Assembly: GCF_002302635.1 (NCBI RefSeq)
Contig: NZ_CP022387.1
Location: forward strand, 2,767,351 to 2,831,350
Length of the DNA: 64,000 bases
From: Capnocytophaga stomatis
Lineage (GTDB): Bacteria > Bacteroidota > Bacteroidia > Flavobacteriales > Flavobacteriaceae
Direction: 5' to 3'
In this document: in pieces, positions 26,816-35,887 of the stretch
Position numbering within the stretch: the first letter of the stretch is position 1
Layout of the letters: each line of letters starts with the position of its first letter
Program-made: the position numbers and the translations under genes
The notes under the pieces: generated by a model
The model's database searches: none
What the model saw: the letters and a program-made list of their open reading frames with translations, nothing else
Told to the model about the DNA's origin: nothing

Positions 26816-27458
26816 TTCTTTCTAATTTTTTATATTTAAAAGTCCATTTTTAATTAAATTCATTGAAAGATTATAGTCAAAAAAATATTTTATTTTTTAA
26901 TTTATTATTGAATTTAATTATTTATAGATTAAAAAATTATATTTTCATATTATTTCTTTATAGTTCAGAACAAAAACTAATAAATCATCATTGATTTTTT
27001 GAATATTATATGTATTATAAAATAAATCCAAAATTCAAGCTATTTTAATTTACTAAAATAAATACATTTCATCTTATGCAATTAATCTATTTTAATAAAT
27101 TATACTTAAATTACTCAATGCAATAACTTTAAATAATTATTTTTAAACTAATTCACCCAATGCAATAAGTTTATTTTACTAATTTAAATTTACTACATTG
27201 AGTGCAATGAATTTATTCTACTGATTTAAATCTATCACATCAAACGCAATATATTTATTTTATTAAATTAAACTTATTGTATTGGGTGAAATAAATTATT
27301 TTTAGTCTTTTACTGAAAAATCAGTTATTGTTTTATATATTTCATCTATTATTTTAATTGATTTTCTAAAAAGGATTAAATAGTTTACTCCTTTTATATA
27401 TCAATCTTAAAGATGATTTAATTAGTTTAGTAGCAAAAAAGAAAAAGAATAGCTATTT
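26816..27458. other. long AT-rich intergenic region
   Basis: 643 bases between mnmE and the DeoR-type regulator, extremely AT-rich. It holds the 42-bp periodic repeat; the remaining ~260 bases on the mnmE side show no gene or clear hairpin. Confidence 0.6.
27078..27310. repeat. degenerate 42-bp tandem repeat, about 5.5 units
   Basis: The motif GCAAT(A/T/G)A recurs at 27078, 27120, 27162, 27204 and 27246, and as GAAATAA at 27288, exactly 42 bases apart. The units from 27162 to 27287 are most alike; each is a GCAAT core followed by phased T and A tracts. No coding frame spans the array. Confidence 0.7.
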
Positions 27459-28226
27459 TTATAAAGCAATCACAACCTCTACACCTCGTTTTTCCAATTC
27501 TTCAACGAATTCCGGGTCGATGGAAGCATCTGTAATCAACACATCTATTTTTTCCACATAACATATAAATCCAAATCCTCGTCGGTGTATTTTTGAAGCG
27601 TCAGCAAGCACAATCACCTGGTCAACTCTTTCCAACATTTTTTTGTTCAAATGAGCCTCTCCTGCGTTTGTGGTGCTTATACCAAAATCAAGGTCAATTC
27701 CTTCGATTCCTAAAAAGAGAGTTGTGCAAGAAAAATTATTCAGTGTTTCTTCTGCCAAAGCTCCTATCGTGGAAGTAGAATTCTTGCGGACTTCTCCTCC
27801 CAAATGTATCGTATTGATATTTTGCTTTTTACAAACATCCAAAGCCACCCGAAGCGATGGAGTGAGAACCGTAATGTTTTTATTATCAGGAAGTTTTTGT
27901 GCTAACAAATGAATCGTTGTACCTGAAGAAAGAATGATAAAATCTCCCTCTTTCACATAATCCAATGCTTTATTTGTGATTTTTTGTTTTTGTTCCACAT
28001 TAAGCATTTCTTTTTCCGAGACGGTTTGGTCAAAAACATATCTTCCTTGTTTGCTCGCTCCTCCGTGTGTACGATGAAGATAACCTTCTTGTTCTAAGAG
28101 AGTTAAATCCTTACGAATTGTCACTACAGATACATTTAACCTCTCGCTTAATTCATTTACACTGATGTATTTTGTAGTCTCTAAAGCTTCTACTATTTTG
28201 ATTTGACGTTCATTAAGAGCTTTCAT
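27459..28226 (-). CDS. DeoR/GlpR-family transcriptional regulator
   Basis: 255 residues. N-terminal helix-turn-helix of the DeoR type (ERQIKIVEALETTKYISVNELSERLNVSVVTIRKDLTLLEQEGYLHRTHGGA) and a C-terminal sugar-phosphate sensor domain (IILSSGTTIHLLAQKL, LGGEVRKNSTSTIGALAEETL, LADASKIHRRGFG). Such proteins usually repress sugar catabolic genes until a phosphosugar binds. No metabolic gene is adjacent, so its target is not visible. Confidence 0.9.
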   Translation of the reverse strand: MKALNERQIKIVEALETTKYISVNELSERLNVSVVTIRKDLTLLEQEGYLHRTHGGASKQGRYVFDQTVSEKEMLNVEQKQKITNKALDYVKEGDFIILSSGTTIHLLAQKLPDNKNITVLTPSLRVALDVCKKQNINTIHLGGEVRKNSTSTIGALAEETLNNFSCTTLFLGIEGIDLDFGISTTNAGEAHLNKKMLERVDQVIVLADASKIHRRGFGFICYVEKIDVLITDASIDPEFVEELEKRGVEVVIAL

Positions 28227-28297
28227 AATTTCTATTTATTAAAGATTTTAAACACTATTACAAGAAAACTTATTATAAATTCTTTTACAACAGATTT

Positions 28298-29890
28298 TTA
28301 TTCAAATTCCGAAGTAAAATGCAATTTCACGTTTGGATATTTTTGTTTTACCATTTCGATAGAAAATGCCGAATCTGCCAAGAAAACACGCTGTCCTTGC
28401 TTGTCGCGAGCCATATATTTTTGTTTCACACGAAGAAAATCCTGAAACTCGGCATCTTTCGGATTTTCTGGCTCTTCCACCCAACAAGCTTTGTGTATCG
28501 GGAAGGTTTCATAACTGCATTTAGCTCCGTATTCGTGTTCCAATCGGTATTGGATAACTTCATATTGTAACGCACCAACCGTTCCGATGACTTTTCGTCC
28601 GTTGAAATCAAGTTTGAAAAGCTGTGCCACACCTTCGTCCATCAGCTGGTCAATGCCTTTTTCCAATTGCTTGGTTTTCAATGGGTCGGCATTATTGATA
28701 TAACGGAAATGTTCCGGAGAGAATGACGGAATTCCCTTAAATTGAAGTACTTCACCTTCCGTTAAAGTATCCCCGATTTTGAAATTTCCGGTATCGTGAA
28801 GTCCTACAATATCACCGGCATACGAAATATCAACTACTTCTTTTTTCTCTGCAAAAAAGGCGTTCGGGCTTGAAAATTTCAGCTTTTTGCCGTGACGAAC
28901 GTGCAAATACGGTTTATTTCGCTCAAAAGTTCCCGAAACGATTTTCACAAACGCCAAACGGTTGCGGTGATTCGGGTCCATATTCGCGTGAATTTTGAAA
29001 ACAAATCCGCTAAAAGTATTTTCATCAGGGTTTACCACGCGTTTATCGCTGGCTTTGGAACGAGGCGACGGAGCAATTTCAACAAAACAATCCAAAAGTT
29101 CACGAACTCCAAAATTATTCAACGCCGAACCAAAGAAAACAGGCTGTTGCATTCCGTTTAGGTACGCTTCTCGGTCAAAAGGCGGATATACTTCGTAAAC
29201 TAATTCCAATTCGTTACGTAAATTTTCAGCCGATTTCTCACCGATGATTTTATCCAATTCAGGGTCGTTTACATTGTCAAAAGCAATGGTTTCTTCAATA
29301 TTTTTTCGGCTATCACCTGAAAACAAATTGATATTTTTCTCCCAAATATTGTAAATTCCTTTGAAATCGTAGCCCATCCCAATAGGGAAGCTCAGTGGCG
29401 TAACCGAAAGTCCTAATTTTTGTTCTACTTCATCCAAAAGGTCGAAAGCGTCTTTTCCTTCACGGTCTAACTTATTGATAAACACAATTATCGGGATATT
29501 TCGCATACGGCAAACTTCTACGAGTTTTTCGGTTTGTTCCTCAACCCCTTTGGCAACGTCAATCACAACAATTACACTATCAACCGCCGTTAAGGTACGG
29601 AAAGTATCTTCGGCAAAATCCTTGTGACCGGGCGTGTCTAATATATTGATTTTGTAATCTTTATAATTGAATGCTAAAACCGAAGTCGCTACCGAAATTC
29701 CGCGTTGGCGTTCAATTTCCATAAAGTCGGAAGTAGCTCCTTTTTTGATTTTGTTGCTTTTAACGGCACCTGCCTCCTGAATGGCACCCCCGAAAAGTAG
29801 TAATTTCTCGGTAAGGGTGGTTTTTCCCGCATCAGGGTGGGCAATCACGCCGAAAGTTCTGCGTTTTTGTATTTCTTGAAGTATAGACAT
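28298..29890 (-). CDS. prfC: peptide chain release factor 3
   Basis: 530 residues, full length. GTPase motifs: AHPDAGKTTLTEKLLLFGG, DTPGHKDF and NKLDREGKD; followed by domain II and the RF3 C-terminal domain (GTVGALQYEVIQYRLEHEYG). It recycles RF1 and RF2 after termination. A consensus promoter lies just upstream; the M1 peptidase gene is divergent. Confidence 0.97.
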   Translation of the reverse strand: MSILQEIQKRRTFGVIAHPDAGKTTLTEKLLLFGGAIQEAGAVKSNKIKKGATSDFMEIERQRGISVATSVLAFNYKDYKINILDTPGHKDFAEDTFRTLTAVDSVIVVIDVAKGVEEQTEKLVEVCRMRNIPIIVFINKLDREGKDAFDLLDEVEQKLGLSVTPLSFPIGMGYDFKGIYNIWEKNINLFSGDSRKNIEETIAFDNVNDPELDKIIGEKSAENLRNELELVYEVYPPFDREAYLNGMQQPVFFGSALNNFGVRELLDCFVEIAPSPRSKASDKRVVNPDENTFSGFVFKIHANMDPNHRNRLAFVKIVSGTFERNKPYLHVRHGKKLKFSSPNAFFAEKKEVVDISYAGDIVGLHDTGNFKIGDTLTEGEVLQFKGIPSFSPEHFRYINNADPLKTKQLEKGIDQLMDEGVAQLFKLDFNGRKVIGTVGALQYEVIQYRLEHEYGAKCSYETFPIHKACWVEEPENPKDAEFQDFLRVKQKYMARDKQGQRVFLADSAFSIEMVKQKYPNVKLHFTSEFE

Positions 29891-29924
29891 TTACAAATAT
29901 TCTTGTTTAAACAGATTCCGAACG

Positions 29925-29955
29925 CAAAATTAACGTATTTGATTTATTTATACAA
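29925..29955 (-). promoter_or_regulatory. Bacteroidota-type promoter for prfC
   Basis: On the minus strand TTG (29955-29953), 20 bases, then TAATTTTG (29932-29925). About 35 bases upstream of the prfC ATG. Confidence 0.6.
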
Positions 29956-30006
29956 GAATGAACGTATTTTTATCACATTTTCATTTTTTGTTCGAAATAT
30001 AATTTT

Positions 30007-30014
30007 TATCTTTG
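30007..30014 (+). promoter_or_regulatory. -7 box for the M1 peptidase
   Basis: TATCTTTG, matching TAnnTTTG, 24 bases before the ATG at 30039. Its position argues against the earlier in-frame start at 30012. Confidence 0.5.
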
Positions 30015-30038
30015 TCCAACACCAAAAAATATTATTTG

Positions 30039-32306
30039 ATGAACAGATTTGTACTATTTGTCGTTTTTATTTGTTGTTTGAATGTTTTTGCTCAGGAAAA
30101 AAATACGGAAGTCGCTTTACCTGATAAAAACACGGAAAGAGGAATGCGTAACCCTTTTCGAAGAATGTATCAGGAATTTGCCTCACCGAATCAGTACCGA
30201 ACTGCTTCGGGGGCTCCTGGACCAGCGTATTACCAACAACAAGCCGATTATGTTATGCAAATAGAACTTGATGATGAGAACCAAAAATTACACGGAAAGC
30301 AAACCATTACTTATCATAACAATTCTCCTGAAAGTTTGGAATATTTGTGGCTACAATTAGACCAAAATAAGTTCGCTGCTGAATCTCCATCGAAAAAAAG
30401 AGATACAAAATTGGTAAAACCTTTCTACGAGCCGAAAGAGTTTGTGCATACTTTTATGACGCTCCCTTTTGAAGGCGGATTTCAAATAGAAAACGTGAAG
30501 GATATTAATGGAAAATCTCTTCCTTATGTTATCAATCAAACAATGATGCGTGTTGATTTGGACAAGCCTTTAGCTCCGAATACAAAGATAACTTTCTCAA
30601 TTCAATGGAATTACAAAATAAGTGATTATAAAAAAACAGGTGGGCGTTCGGGTTATGAATACTTCGAAAAAGACGATAATTACTTGTATGTAATTGCACA
30701 ATTCTTCCCGCGTATGGCTGTGTACAACGATGTGGAAGGCTGGCAGAATCAGCAATTTTGGGGCAATGGCGAGTTTGCTTTACCTTTCGGAAATTATGAT
30801 GTTTCAATCACAGTTCCGTCTGACCACCTTGTTGAAGCCACCGGTGAGTTACAAAATCGGAAAGAAGTTTTCACGCCGGAAATGTTAAAACGATATGCTT
30901 CGGCAGAAAAATCTTTCGACAAACCTGTAATTGTTGCCACACAACAAGAAGCAGAAGCAAGAGAAAAAAATAAAGCTAAAACCAAGAAAACCTGGCGGTT
31001 TAAAGCTCAAAATGTACGTGATTTTGCTTTTTCCACTTCCCGAAAATTCATCTACGATGCGATGGCTGTAAAAATTGGCAGTAAAAACGTAATGGCTATT
31101 TCGTTATATCCGAAAGAAAGTAATCCGCTTTGGGAACAATTTTCTACAAAGGTTGTTGCACATACTTTGAAAACATATTCCAAATACACTTTGGATTTTC
31201 CGTATCCTAAAGCCGTATCAATCAGTGCGGAAGACCAAGGAATGGAATATCCAATGATTTGCTGGAATCACGGACGTCCCGATCTGAACGGATTTACTCC
31301 AATGGATGTAAAATTTGGAATGATTAGCGTGATTATTCACGAAGTAGGGCATAATTTCTTCCCAATGATTGTAAATTCAGATGAACGCCAATGGGGATGG
31401 CTTGATGAAGGTTTCAACACTTTTCTGCAATATTTAGCAGAACAGGAATATGGTAAATTATATCCGCAAGATATCGCTCCTTATAAGTCCTATCCTTCCG
31501 AAAGAGGTTTTCCTGAGCAAATTACAAATTATATGTCAGGCGACCCTGCTTATTTGGAGCCTATTATGTCTAATCCTGAAGAAATTACACAATTAGGGCA
31601 AAATGCATATAGCAAACCCGCTGCAGGATTATCCATTTTACGAGAAACCATTATGGGACCGGAGCTTTTTGATTTTGCTTTCAAAACATACGTTCAACGC
31701 TGGAAATTCAAACACCCAACACCCGAAGATTTTTTCAGAACGATGAGCGATGCTTCAGGAGTGGAATTGGATTGGTTTTGGAGAACTTGGTTTTATACCA
31801 CTGATTATGTGGATTTAGGAATTAAGTCCGTGAAGCAATATCAAGTTTCGGAGCAACCAAGTAAGGAGGTTAAAGAAATGCTTCAGCAAAGAAATATCAA
31901 GGTTAGCGACTTAGTTCCTTTAGTACATTTGGTTCCAAAAGAAGACCCCGCCTATAAAGCAGAAAATACCGAAAAAAGTGTAATTGAACTCTCCACACCA
32001 TTAAGTGATTACATTGCCGATAATCGCAGTTTGGAGGAGCAAGCCGTATCACCTCAGCCGAATTATTTCTATGAAGTTACTTTTGAAAAACTTGGAGGCG
32101 TGCCAATGCCAATTCTGTTGGAAATTAATTACAAAGACGACACATCGGAAATGATGAAGTTCCCCGTACAAGTTTGGCGATTGAACAATAAAGAATTCAC
32201 TTACGTTATAACTTCCAACGAACCCATAAAGTCTTTTTCCATTGACCCTCAAAAGGCTACAGCGGACATTAATAAAGAAAACAACACTTTTATTATCAAA
32301 GACTAA
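30039..32306 (+). CDS. M1-family metallopeptidase, exported
   Basis: 755 residues from the ATG at 30039, which gives a proper signal peptide (MNRFVLFVVFICCLNVFAQ). Zinc motif HEVGHNFFP at about residue 434, with the third ligand in WLDEGFNTF 18 residues later, as in gluzincin aminopeptidases. The substrate-recognition GxMEN is replaced by QGMEYPM, typical of the secreted Bacteroidota subgroup. Probably periplasmic peptide degradation. pepE follows after 47 bases and is likely co-transcribed. Confidence 0.9.
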   Translation: MNRFVLFVVFICCLNVFAQEKNTEVALPDKNTERGMRNPFRRMYQEFASPNQYRTASGAPGPAYYQQQADYVMQIELDDENQKLHGKQTITYHNNSPESLEYLWLQLDQNKFAAESPSKKRDTKLVKPFYEPKEFVHTFMTLPFEGGFQIENVKDINGKSLPYVINQTMMRVDLDKPLAPNTKITFSIQWNYKISDYKKTGGRSGYEYFEKDDNYLYVIAQFFPRMAVYNDVEGWQNQQFWGNGEFALPFGNYDVSITVPSDHLVEATGELQNRKEVFTPEMLKRYASAEKSFDKPVIVATQQEAEAREKNKAKTKKTWRFKAQNVRDFAFSTSRKFIYDAMAVKIGSKNVMAISLYPKESNPLWEQFSTKVVAHTLKTYSKYTLDFPYPKAVSISAEDQGMEYPMICWNHGRPDLNGFTPMDVKFGMISVIIHEVGHNFFPMIVNSDERQWGWLDEGFNTFLQYLAEQEYGKLYPQDIAPYKSYPSERGFPEQITNYMSGDPAYLEPIMSNPEEITQLGQNAYSKPAAGLSILRETIMGPELFDFAFKTYVQRWKFKHPTPEDFFRTMSDASGVELDWFWRTWFYTTDYVDLGIKSVKQYQVSEQPSKEVKEMLQQRNIKVSDLVPLVHLVPKEDPAYKAENTEKSVIELSTPLSDYIADNRSLEEQAVSPQPNYFYEVTFEKLGGVPMPILLEINYKDDTSEMMKFPVQVWRLNNKEFTYVITSNEPIKSFSIDPQKATADINKENNTFIIKD

Positions 32307-32353
32307 CGCAATCATAAACAATTGCTATCATTGCAAATAAAAATATTCAGAAA

Positions 32354-33046
32354 ATGAAAAAAATACTTTTAGCAAGTACCTCAACCGTTTACGGAGGGAC
32401 ATATCTCTCTTATTTACAAGAAGAATTAGCTCGTTTTTTTAAAGGAATCGATGAAATTGTATTTATTCCGTATGCCAGACCAAATGGAATTTCGCACGAT
32501 GAATACGCCGAAATTGCTCAGAAAGGTTTTTCTTCCATCGGAAAGAAAATCATAGGATTACATTCATTTGAAAACCCCGAAAAAGCCCTCAAAGAAGCAA
32601 AAGCTATATTCACAGGAGGCGGAAATACCTTTCTGCTTGTAACACAACTTTACAAACTGAACCTGATGGACACACTTCGTGAAGTGGTTGAAAACGGAAC
32701 ACCTTATATGGGAACAAGTGCCGGAAGTAACATTGCCGGACAAACGATGCAAACCACCAATGATATGCCAATCATTTATCCGCCAAGTTTTAAAACGCTC
32801 GGGCTTGTGCCTTTTAATTTGAATCCGCATTATCTTGACCCTGATCCAAATAGTAAACATAAAGGCGAAACGCGCGAAACTCGTATTAAAGAATTTCATA
32901 AATTAAACGATATTCCTGTTGTGGGACTTCGGGAGGGAAGTTGGATTTGTGTTGAAGATAATAAAATCATTCTCAAAGGTGATTTGACTGCACGAGTATT
33001 CTTAAAAAATCAAGAACCTAAAGAAGTTTCCGAACTGGTTTTTTAA
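32354..33046 (+). CDS. pepE: dipeptidase E (alpha-aspartyl dipeptidase), peptidase S51
   Basis: 230 residues. The catalytic serine is in GTSAGSN (near residue 122), with TGGGNTFLL preceding it and NPHYLDP supplying later active-site residues. It hydrolyses Asp-X dipeptides in the cytoplasm. Placed behind an exported aminopeptidase gene, consistent with protein scavenging. A terminator and a palindromic repeat follow. Confidence 0.93.
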   Translation: MKKILLASTSTVYGGTYLSYLQEELARFFKGIDEIVFIPYARPNGISHDEYAEIAQKGFSSIGKKIIGLHSFENPEKALKEAKAIFTGGGNTFLLVTQLYKLNLMDTLREVVENGTPYMGTSAGSNIAGQTMQTTNDMPIIYPPSFKTLGLVPFNLNPHYLDPDPNSKHKGETRETRIKEFHKLNDIPVVGLREGSWICVEDNKIILKGDLTARVFLKNQEPKEVSELVF

Positions 33047-33071
33047 GTCAAATTTTTCTTTTTTGTTGCCC

Positions 33072-33189
33072 GTCACTTCGAGTGATTTACGAAAATGAAA
33101 TGAAGTAAATCGTATCGAGAAGTTCTAAAATAAGTTCTCGATACGAATTTTATTTCCACTACGCTACAATAAAATTCACTCGAACTGAC
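33072..33189. repeat. cloverleaf-forming palindromic repeat
   Basis: Outer stem 33072-33085 with 33176-33189 (14 bp, one mismatch). Inside it are three hairpin arms with almost no spacer: 33086-33090/33105-33109, 33111-33121/33135-33145 (11 bp perfect, CGTATCGAGAA) and 33146-33154/33168-33176 (9 bp perfect). Downstream of pepE. Resembles dispersed repeats in other flavobacterial genomes. Confidence 0.75.
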
Positions 33190-33242
33190 TGTATTTTTCG
33201 CTCAAAAAATTAAAATAATCGTGAAATAAAATTAATAAAAAC

Positions 33243-33283
33243 CTCAATAAAAAGAATCTCATTTCAATTTATTGAGCTTTTTT
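33243..33283 (+). terminator. rho-independent terminator
   Basis: Stem CTCAATAAA / TTTATTGAG with a 16-base loop, followed by CTTTTTT. Ends the M1 peptidase/pepE unit. Confidence 0.75.
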
Positions 33284-33323
33284 GATGCGTAAAAATATTA
33301 TTCTATAACTTGTATTATATACT

Positions 33324-34217
33324 AAACCTGTCTAAACTTTTTAAGAGGAAAATTAAAAGTTCCAAGAATTTTTAGCATTTTTGTTTTGCATAACAAAATG
33401 AAAATCAAGGAACTTTGAGCAAAGATATAATAAAAAAATGGATTATTTCCCATTTGAGTATTGGAAAAAGAGGATTTAAAACAAAATTTGATTTATCATT
33501 AATTTTTCTTCTGATAGTCAAACGATTAAAAACAGGTTGCCAGTGGAGGGAACTTCCGGTAGAAGTGTATTTTAAAGACCAAAAAATAAGCTATCAAACA
33601 GTCTATTATTATTTCAATAAATGGAGTAAAGATGGTAGTTTTAAGCGAATTTGGCTTAATTTGTTGCTTGAGAATCGGAGAAAATTAGATTTATCAAGCG
33701 TCCAACTTGATGGTAGTCATACTCGATGTCGAATGGGAGGACAATCTGTTGGTTATCAGTTAAGAAAAAAGTCAAAGACCACGAATTCTATCTTTCTGTG
33801 TGATAATTTGGGGCAAATTTTAGCAATGGGTAGTCCAAAATCCGGTAATCATCACGATTTGAATAATATAGACTTTGTTTTAAAAGAGATTTTGAATCTT
33901 TTGGAGGAAGCGAAAATAGAGCATAAAGGCTTGTTTGTCAATGCAGATGCAGGTTTTGATAGCCGAGACTTAAAAAGTTTTTTACAGGAAAAAGAAATAA
34001 TACCTAATATCAAACAAAATCCCAGAAATGGACAAAATGAAAATATTTATTTTGACGAAGAATTATATAAAAATCGGTTTAAAATAGAGAGAAGTTTTGC
34101 GTGGCTTGATGGTTTTAAAGGATTGATTATAAGATATGAAACCCTAAACACAACTTGGATGGCTATGTTGTATCTAGGGATTATACTAACATTTATTCGA
34201 AAAGTTTAAACAAGTTT
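33324..34217 (+). mobile_element. IS5-family insertion sequence, copy 1
   Basis: 894 bp. Imperfect terminal inverted repeats AAACCTGTCTAAACTTTT (left) and AAACTTGTTTAAACTTTT (right, complement). Flanked by the 3-bp duplication ACT at 33321-33323 and 34218-34220. Carries one transposase gene. An identical-length copy in the opposite direction lies at 38366-39259. Confidence 0.9.
33415..34209 (+). CDS. IS5-family transposase, copy 1
   Basis: 264 residues, start at TTG (33415). DDE catalytic residues: D in QLDGSHTR, D in NADAGFDSRDL, E in YKNRFKIERSFAWLD. The N-terminal region (RLKTGCQWRELP, TVYYYFNKWSKDGSFKRIW) is typical of the IS1031/ISL2-like branch. Identical in protein sequence to the copy at 38.4 kb, so both are recent and probably active. 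Single frame, no programmed shift. Confidence 0.93.
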   Translation: MSKDIIKKWIISHLSIGKRGFKTKFDLSLIFLLIVKRLKTGCQWRELPVEVYFKDQKISYQTVYYYFNKWSKDGSFKRIWLNLLLENRRKLDLSSVQLDGSHTRCRMGGQSVGYQLRKKSKTTNSIFLCDNLGQILAMGSPKSGNHHDLNNIDFVLKEILNLLEEAKIEHKGLFVNADAGFDSRDLKSFLQEKEIIPNIKQNPRNGQNENIYFDEELYKNRFKIERSFAWLDGFKGLIIRYETLNTTWMAMLYLGIILTFIRKV

Positions 34218-34267
34218 ACTGTTAAAATTGTTACTTTATCGGAAAAATTATTAGTATTTTTTATTGC

Positions 34268-34293
34268 GTACTTTTGGCTTGAACCAAAAGTAC
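34268..34293. repeat. hairpin repeat GTACTTTTGG/CCAAAAGTAC
   Basis: Perfect 10-bp stem with a 6-base loop (CTTGAA) just past the right end of the IS. I recall similar sequence between genes in other Bacteroidota; function unknown. Confidence 0.6.
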
Positions 34294-34616
34294 CAAAAAT
34301 TCAAGGCTTTAGCTTCTTCACTAAAAATCAATTCATTTCGCCGAAAATCTCCAAACTCGCTTCGCTCAAACAACGGATATTTTCTACACTACATTTATTG
34401 ATTTTTTTAACGTTTCGTATCTAATGCCATTAAATAGACCCTCAAAAAGATTACAGAAAATTAAAAAATAAAGATTTATAAAAAATTTAATTTCAACTTA
34501 TTGAACTTTTTCGGTAATATATAGGGGATAAAGAAACCTACAAAACATACAACTACAAAAAAAGCCCGAAAAACATTAAAAATTAAGAAGTTACAACAAA
34601 AAAGCCCGAAAATGAA

Positions 34617-34707
34617 CAAAAAACAAAATGTACAAAACTGTACATTTATATGCAAAAATTGTCGCTTTTTTATGCAAGTTATTGTACAAATGTAAGCCTT
34701 TTGTACA
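34617..34707. promoter_or_regulatory. cluster of TGTACA sites, possible Mu-like left end or operator
   Basis: Four TGTACA palindromes at 34629, 34639, 34683 and 34702, the first two separated by AAAC. The start CAAAAAACAAAATGTAC (34617-34633) is roughly the inverse of the repeats at 37023-37059 on the far side of the prophage remnant. Could be transposase-binding or repressor sites. Confidence 0.45.
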
Positions 34708-34753
34708 GCCCCACAAAGAAAACCCCGTAAAATATACAAAACCCCAATAAAAC

Positions 34754-34776
34754 AAGCCCTTTTGGGGCTTTTTTTA
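34754..34776 (+). terminator. rho-independent terminator
   Basis: Stem AAGCCC / GGGCTT with a 5-base loop and a seven-T run. No intact gene lies just upstream, so it probably ended a deleted phage gene. Confidence 0.7.
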
Positions 34777-34790
34777 TGCTTTGACACTAC

Positions 34791-34925
34791 CTTTTTAGGG
34801 CCTGCCGACCGACCATTTGCGTGACCCCCGAAAACAATTAGACAAAAAACCTGTTAAATACGTTCCAATGGGATTTTCATACGAACGAGAAAAGATGAAA
34901 AAAAAGCAAATAATAATTAACAAAT
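34791..34925 (+). pseudogene. 3' remnant of a phage gene
   Basis: An open frame after a TAG reads GLPTDHLRDPRKQLDKKPVKYVPMGFSYEREK and ends in TAA at about 34925, 13 bases before the DUF3164 gene. Its protein-like composition and lack of an early start suggest the tail of a deleted early gene. Confidence 0.35.
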
Positions 34926-34937
34926 AATAATTTAACA

Positions 34938-35603
34938 ATGAGCAATATAGATTTATCGCAGCTTACCGATGAACAACGCAAAGAACTCATCAAACAAGCT
35001 AAGGAATTAGAAAAAGCCGAGAAAGCACGTATCAAAAGCGAAAAGCAAATCGCCGAAGGATTGAAAAACGAATTGGTATTGTCAAACATTGATTTTATGA
35101 TTGATACACGAGGCGGTGTCGAAAACCGAATAGTTAAAATGTTTGGCGATGTGGAAACTATTTTGAAAATAGAAGCCGACCTTTACAAAAACAAAAATCA
35201 AGACCAAGACAGTTTTTCACACACATTGCCCGATGGTTCGGCTTACCTCAAAATAGGTTGGAACACCAAGCCCGTGTACAACGGGACGGAAATGCACGGA
35301 ATCAGTAAGTTAAAAACCTTTATGGCTTCTTTGGCTGGCGAATCCGAGAATGAAAAATTATTGATGAAAATGCTAAATGCACTCCTAAAAACAGATGCTC
35401 AGGGCAATTATAACGCTCAAAAAGTAAGAATGTTAGATGGAATGAGAAATGAAGCCAACAGTGAATTATTTAATGAAGCGATGGACATTTTGAGAGATGC
35501 CGTGATTGACATTCGCACGTCCCGATATGTACGAGGTTGGAAAATGGTTGATTTTGGTAACGGGATGCAAAAACGGGTAAATTTTAATTTTTCAATTGAT
35601 TAA
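34938..35603 (+). CDS. DUF3164 family protein (Mu-like phage)
   Basis: 221 residues. N-terminal LTDEQRKELIKQAKELEKAEKARIKSEK helix, central GSAYLKIGWNTKPVYNG and C-terminal LRDAVIDIRTSRYVRGWKM match DUF3164, a family I know from the early region of Mu-like transposable phages near the transposase genes. Function unknown. Intact here although the transposase genes are gone. Confidence 0.85.
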   Translation: MSNIDLSQLTDEQRKELIKQAKELEKAEKARIKSEKQIAEGLKNELVLSNIDFMIDTRGGVENRIVKMFGDVETILKIEADLYKNKNQDQDSFSHTLPDGSAYLKIGWNTKPVYNGTEMHGISKLKTFMASLAGESENEKLLMKMLNALLKTDAQGNYNAQKVRMLDGMRNEANSELFNEAMDILRDAVIDIRTSRYVRGWKMVDFGNGMQKRVNFNFSID

Positions 35604-35670
35604 AAGCGATTCACGTAGGGGCGAAAAATGTTTCGTCCTTACATTAAACAACCTTTAAAAACCATTTAAA

Positions 35671-35871
35671 ATGCAACAAAGTTATGTGAAATATGAAGTT
35701 GCCAAACTTCTTAAAAAGCAAGGTTTTAATGAGGAATGCACCTCGTTTTATTTGAAGGGAGATAAGACGCTCCGCTTCACTGAAAAACCCCTAAAAGACG
35801 TTGGTGAAGCAGTGATATTAGCACCTACAATGATCCAATTCTGGGATTGGCGTCCATCAGCAAATAAATAA
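35671..35871 (+). CDS. small phage-type protein
   Basis: 66 residues (MQQSYVKYEVAKLLKKQGFNEECTSFYL...). The pattern of a short protein beginning SYVKYEVAKLLKKQGF and ending APTMIQFWDWR resembles small proteins in Bacteroidota phages and mobile elements whose tails read APT.AQ...WLR. Function unknown. Lies 67 bases after the DUF3164 gene. Confidence 0.65.
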   Translation: MQQSYVKYEVAKLLKKQGFNEECTSFYLKGDKTLRFTEKPLKDVGEAVILAPTMIQFWDWRPSANK

Positions 35872-35887
35872 TTAAAAATGAGTCAAT

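Noticed and set aside
27078..27310. 42-bp repeats considered as a 14-residue coding repeat
   Set aside because: All frames contain stops and the composition is not protein-like.
33072..33189. Cloverleaf repeat considered as a tRNA gene
   Set aside because: Arm lengths and sequences do not fit tRNA: no T-loop GTTCRA, no anticodon arm of 5 bp/7 nt, and the outer stem is too long.
34476..34787. Minus-strand 103-codon frame left of the DUF3164 gene
   Set aside because: Its cysteine/phenylalanine-rich composition comes from reading the AT-rich TGTACA region and a terminator in reverse; no start context.
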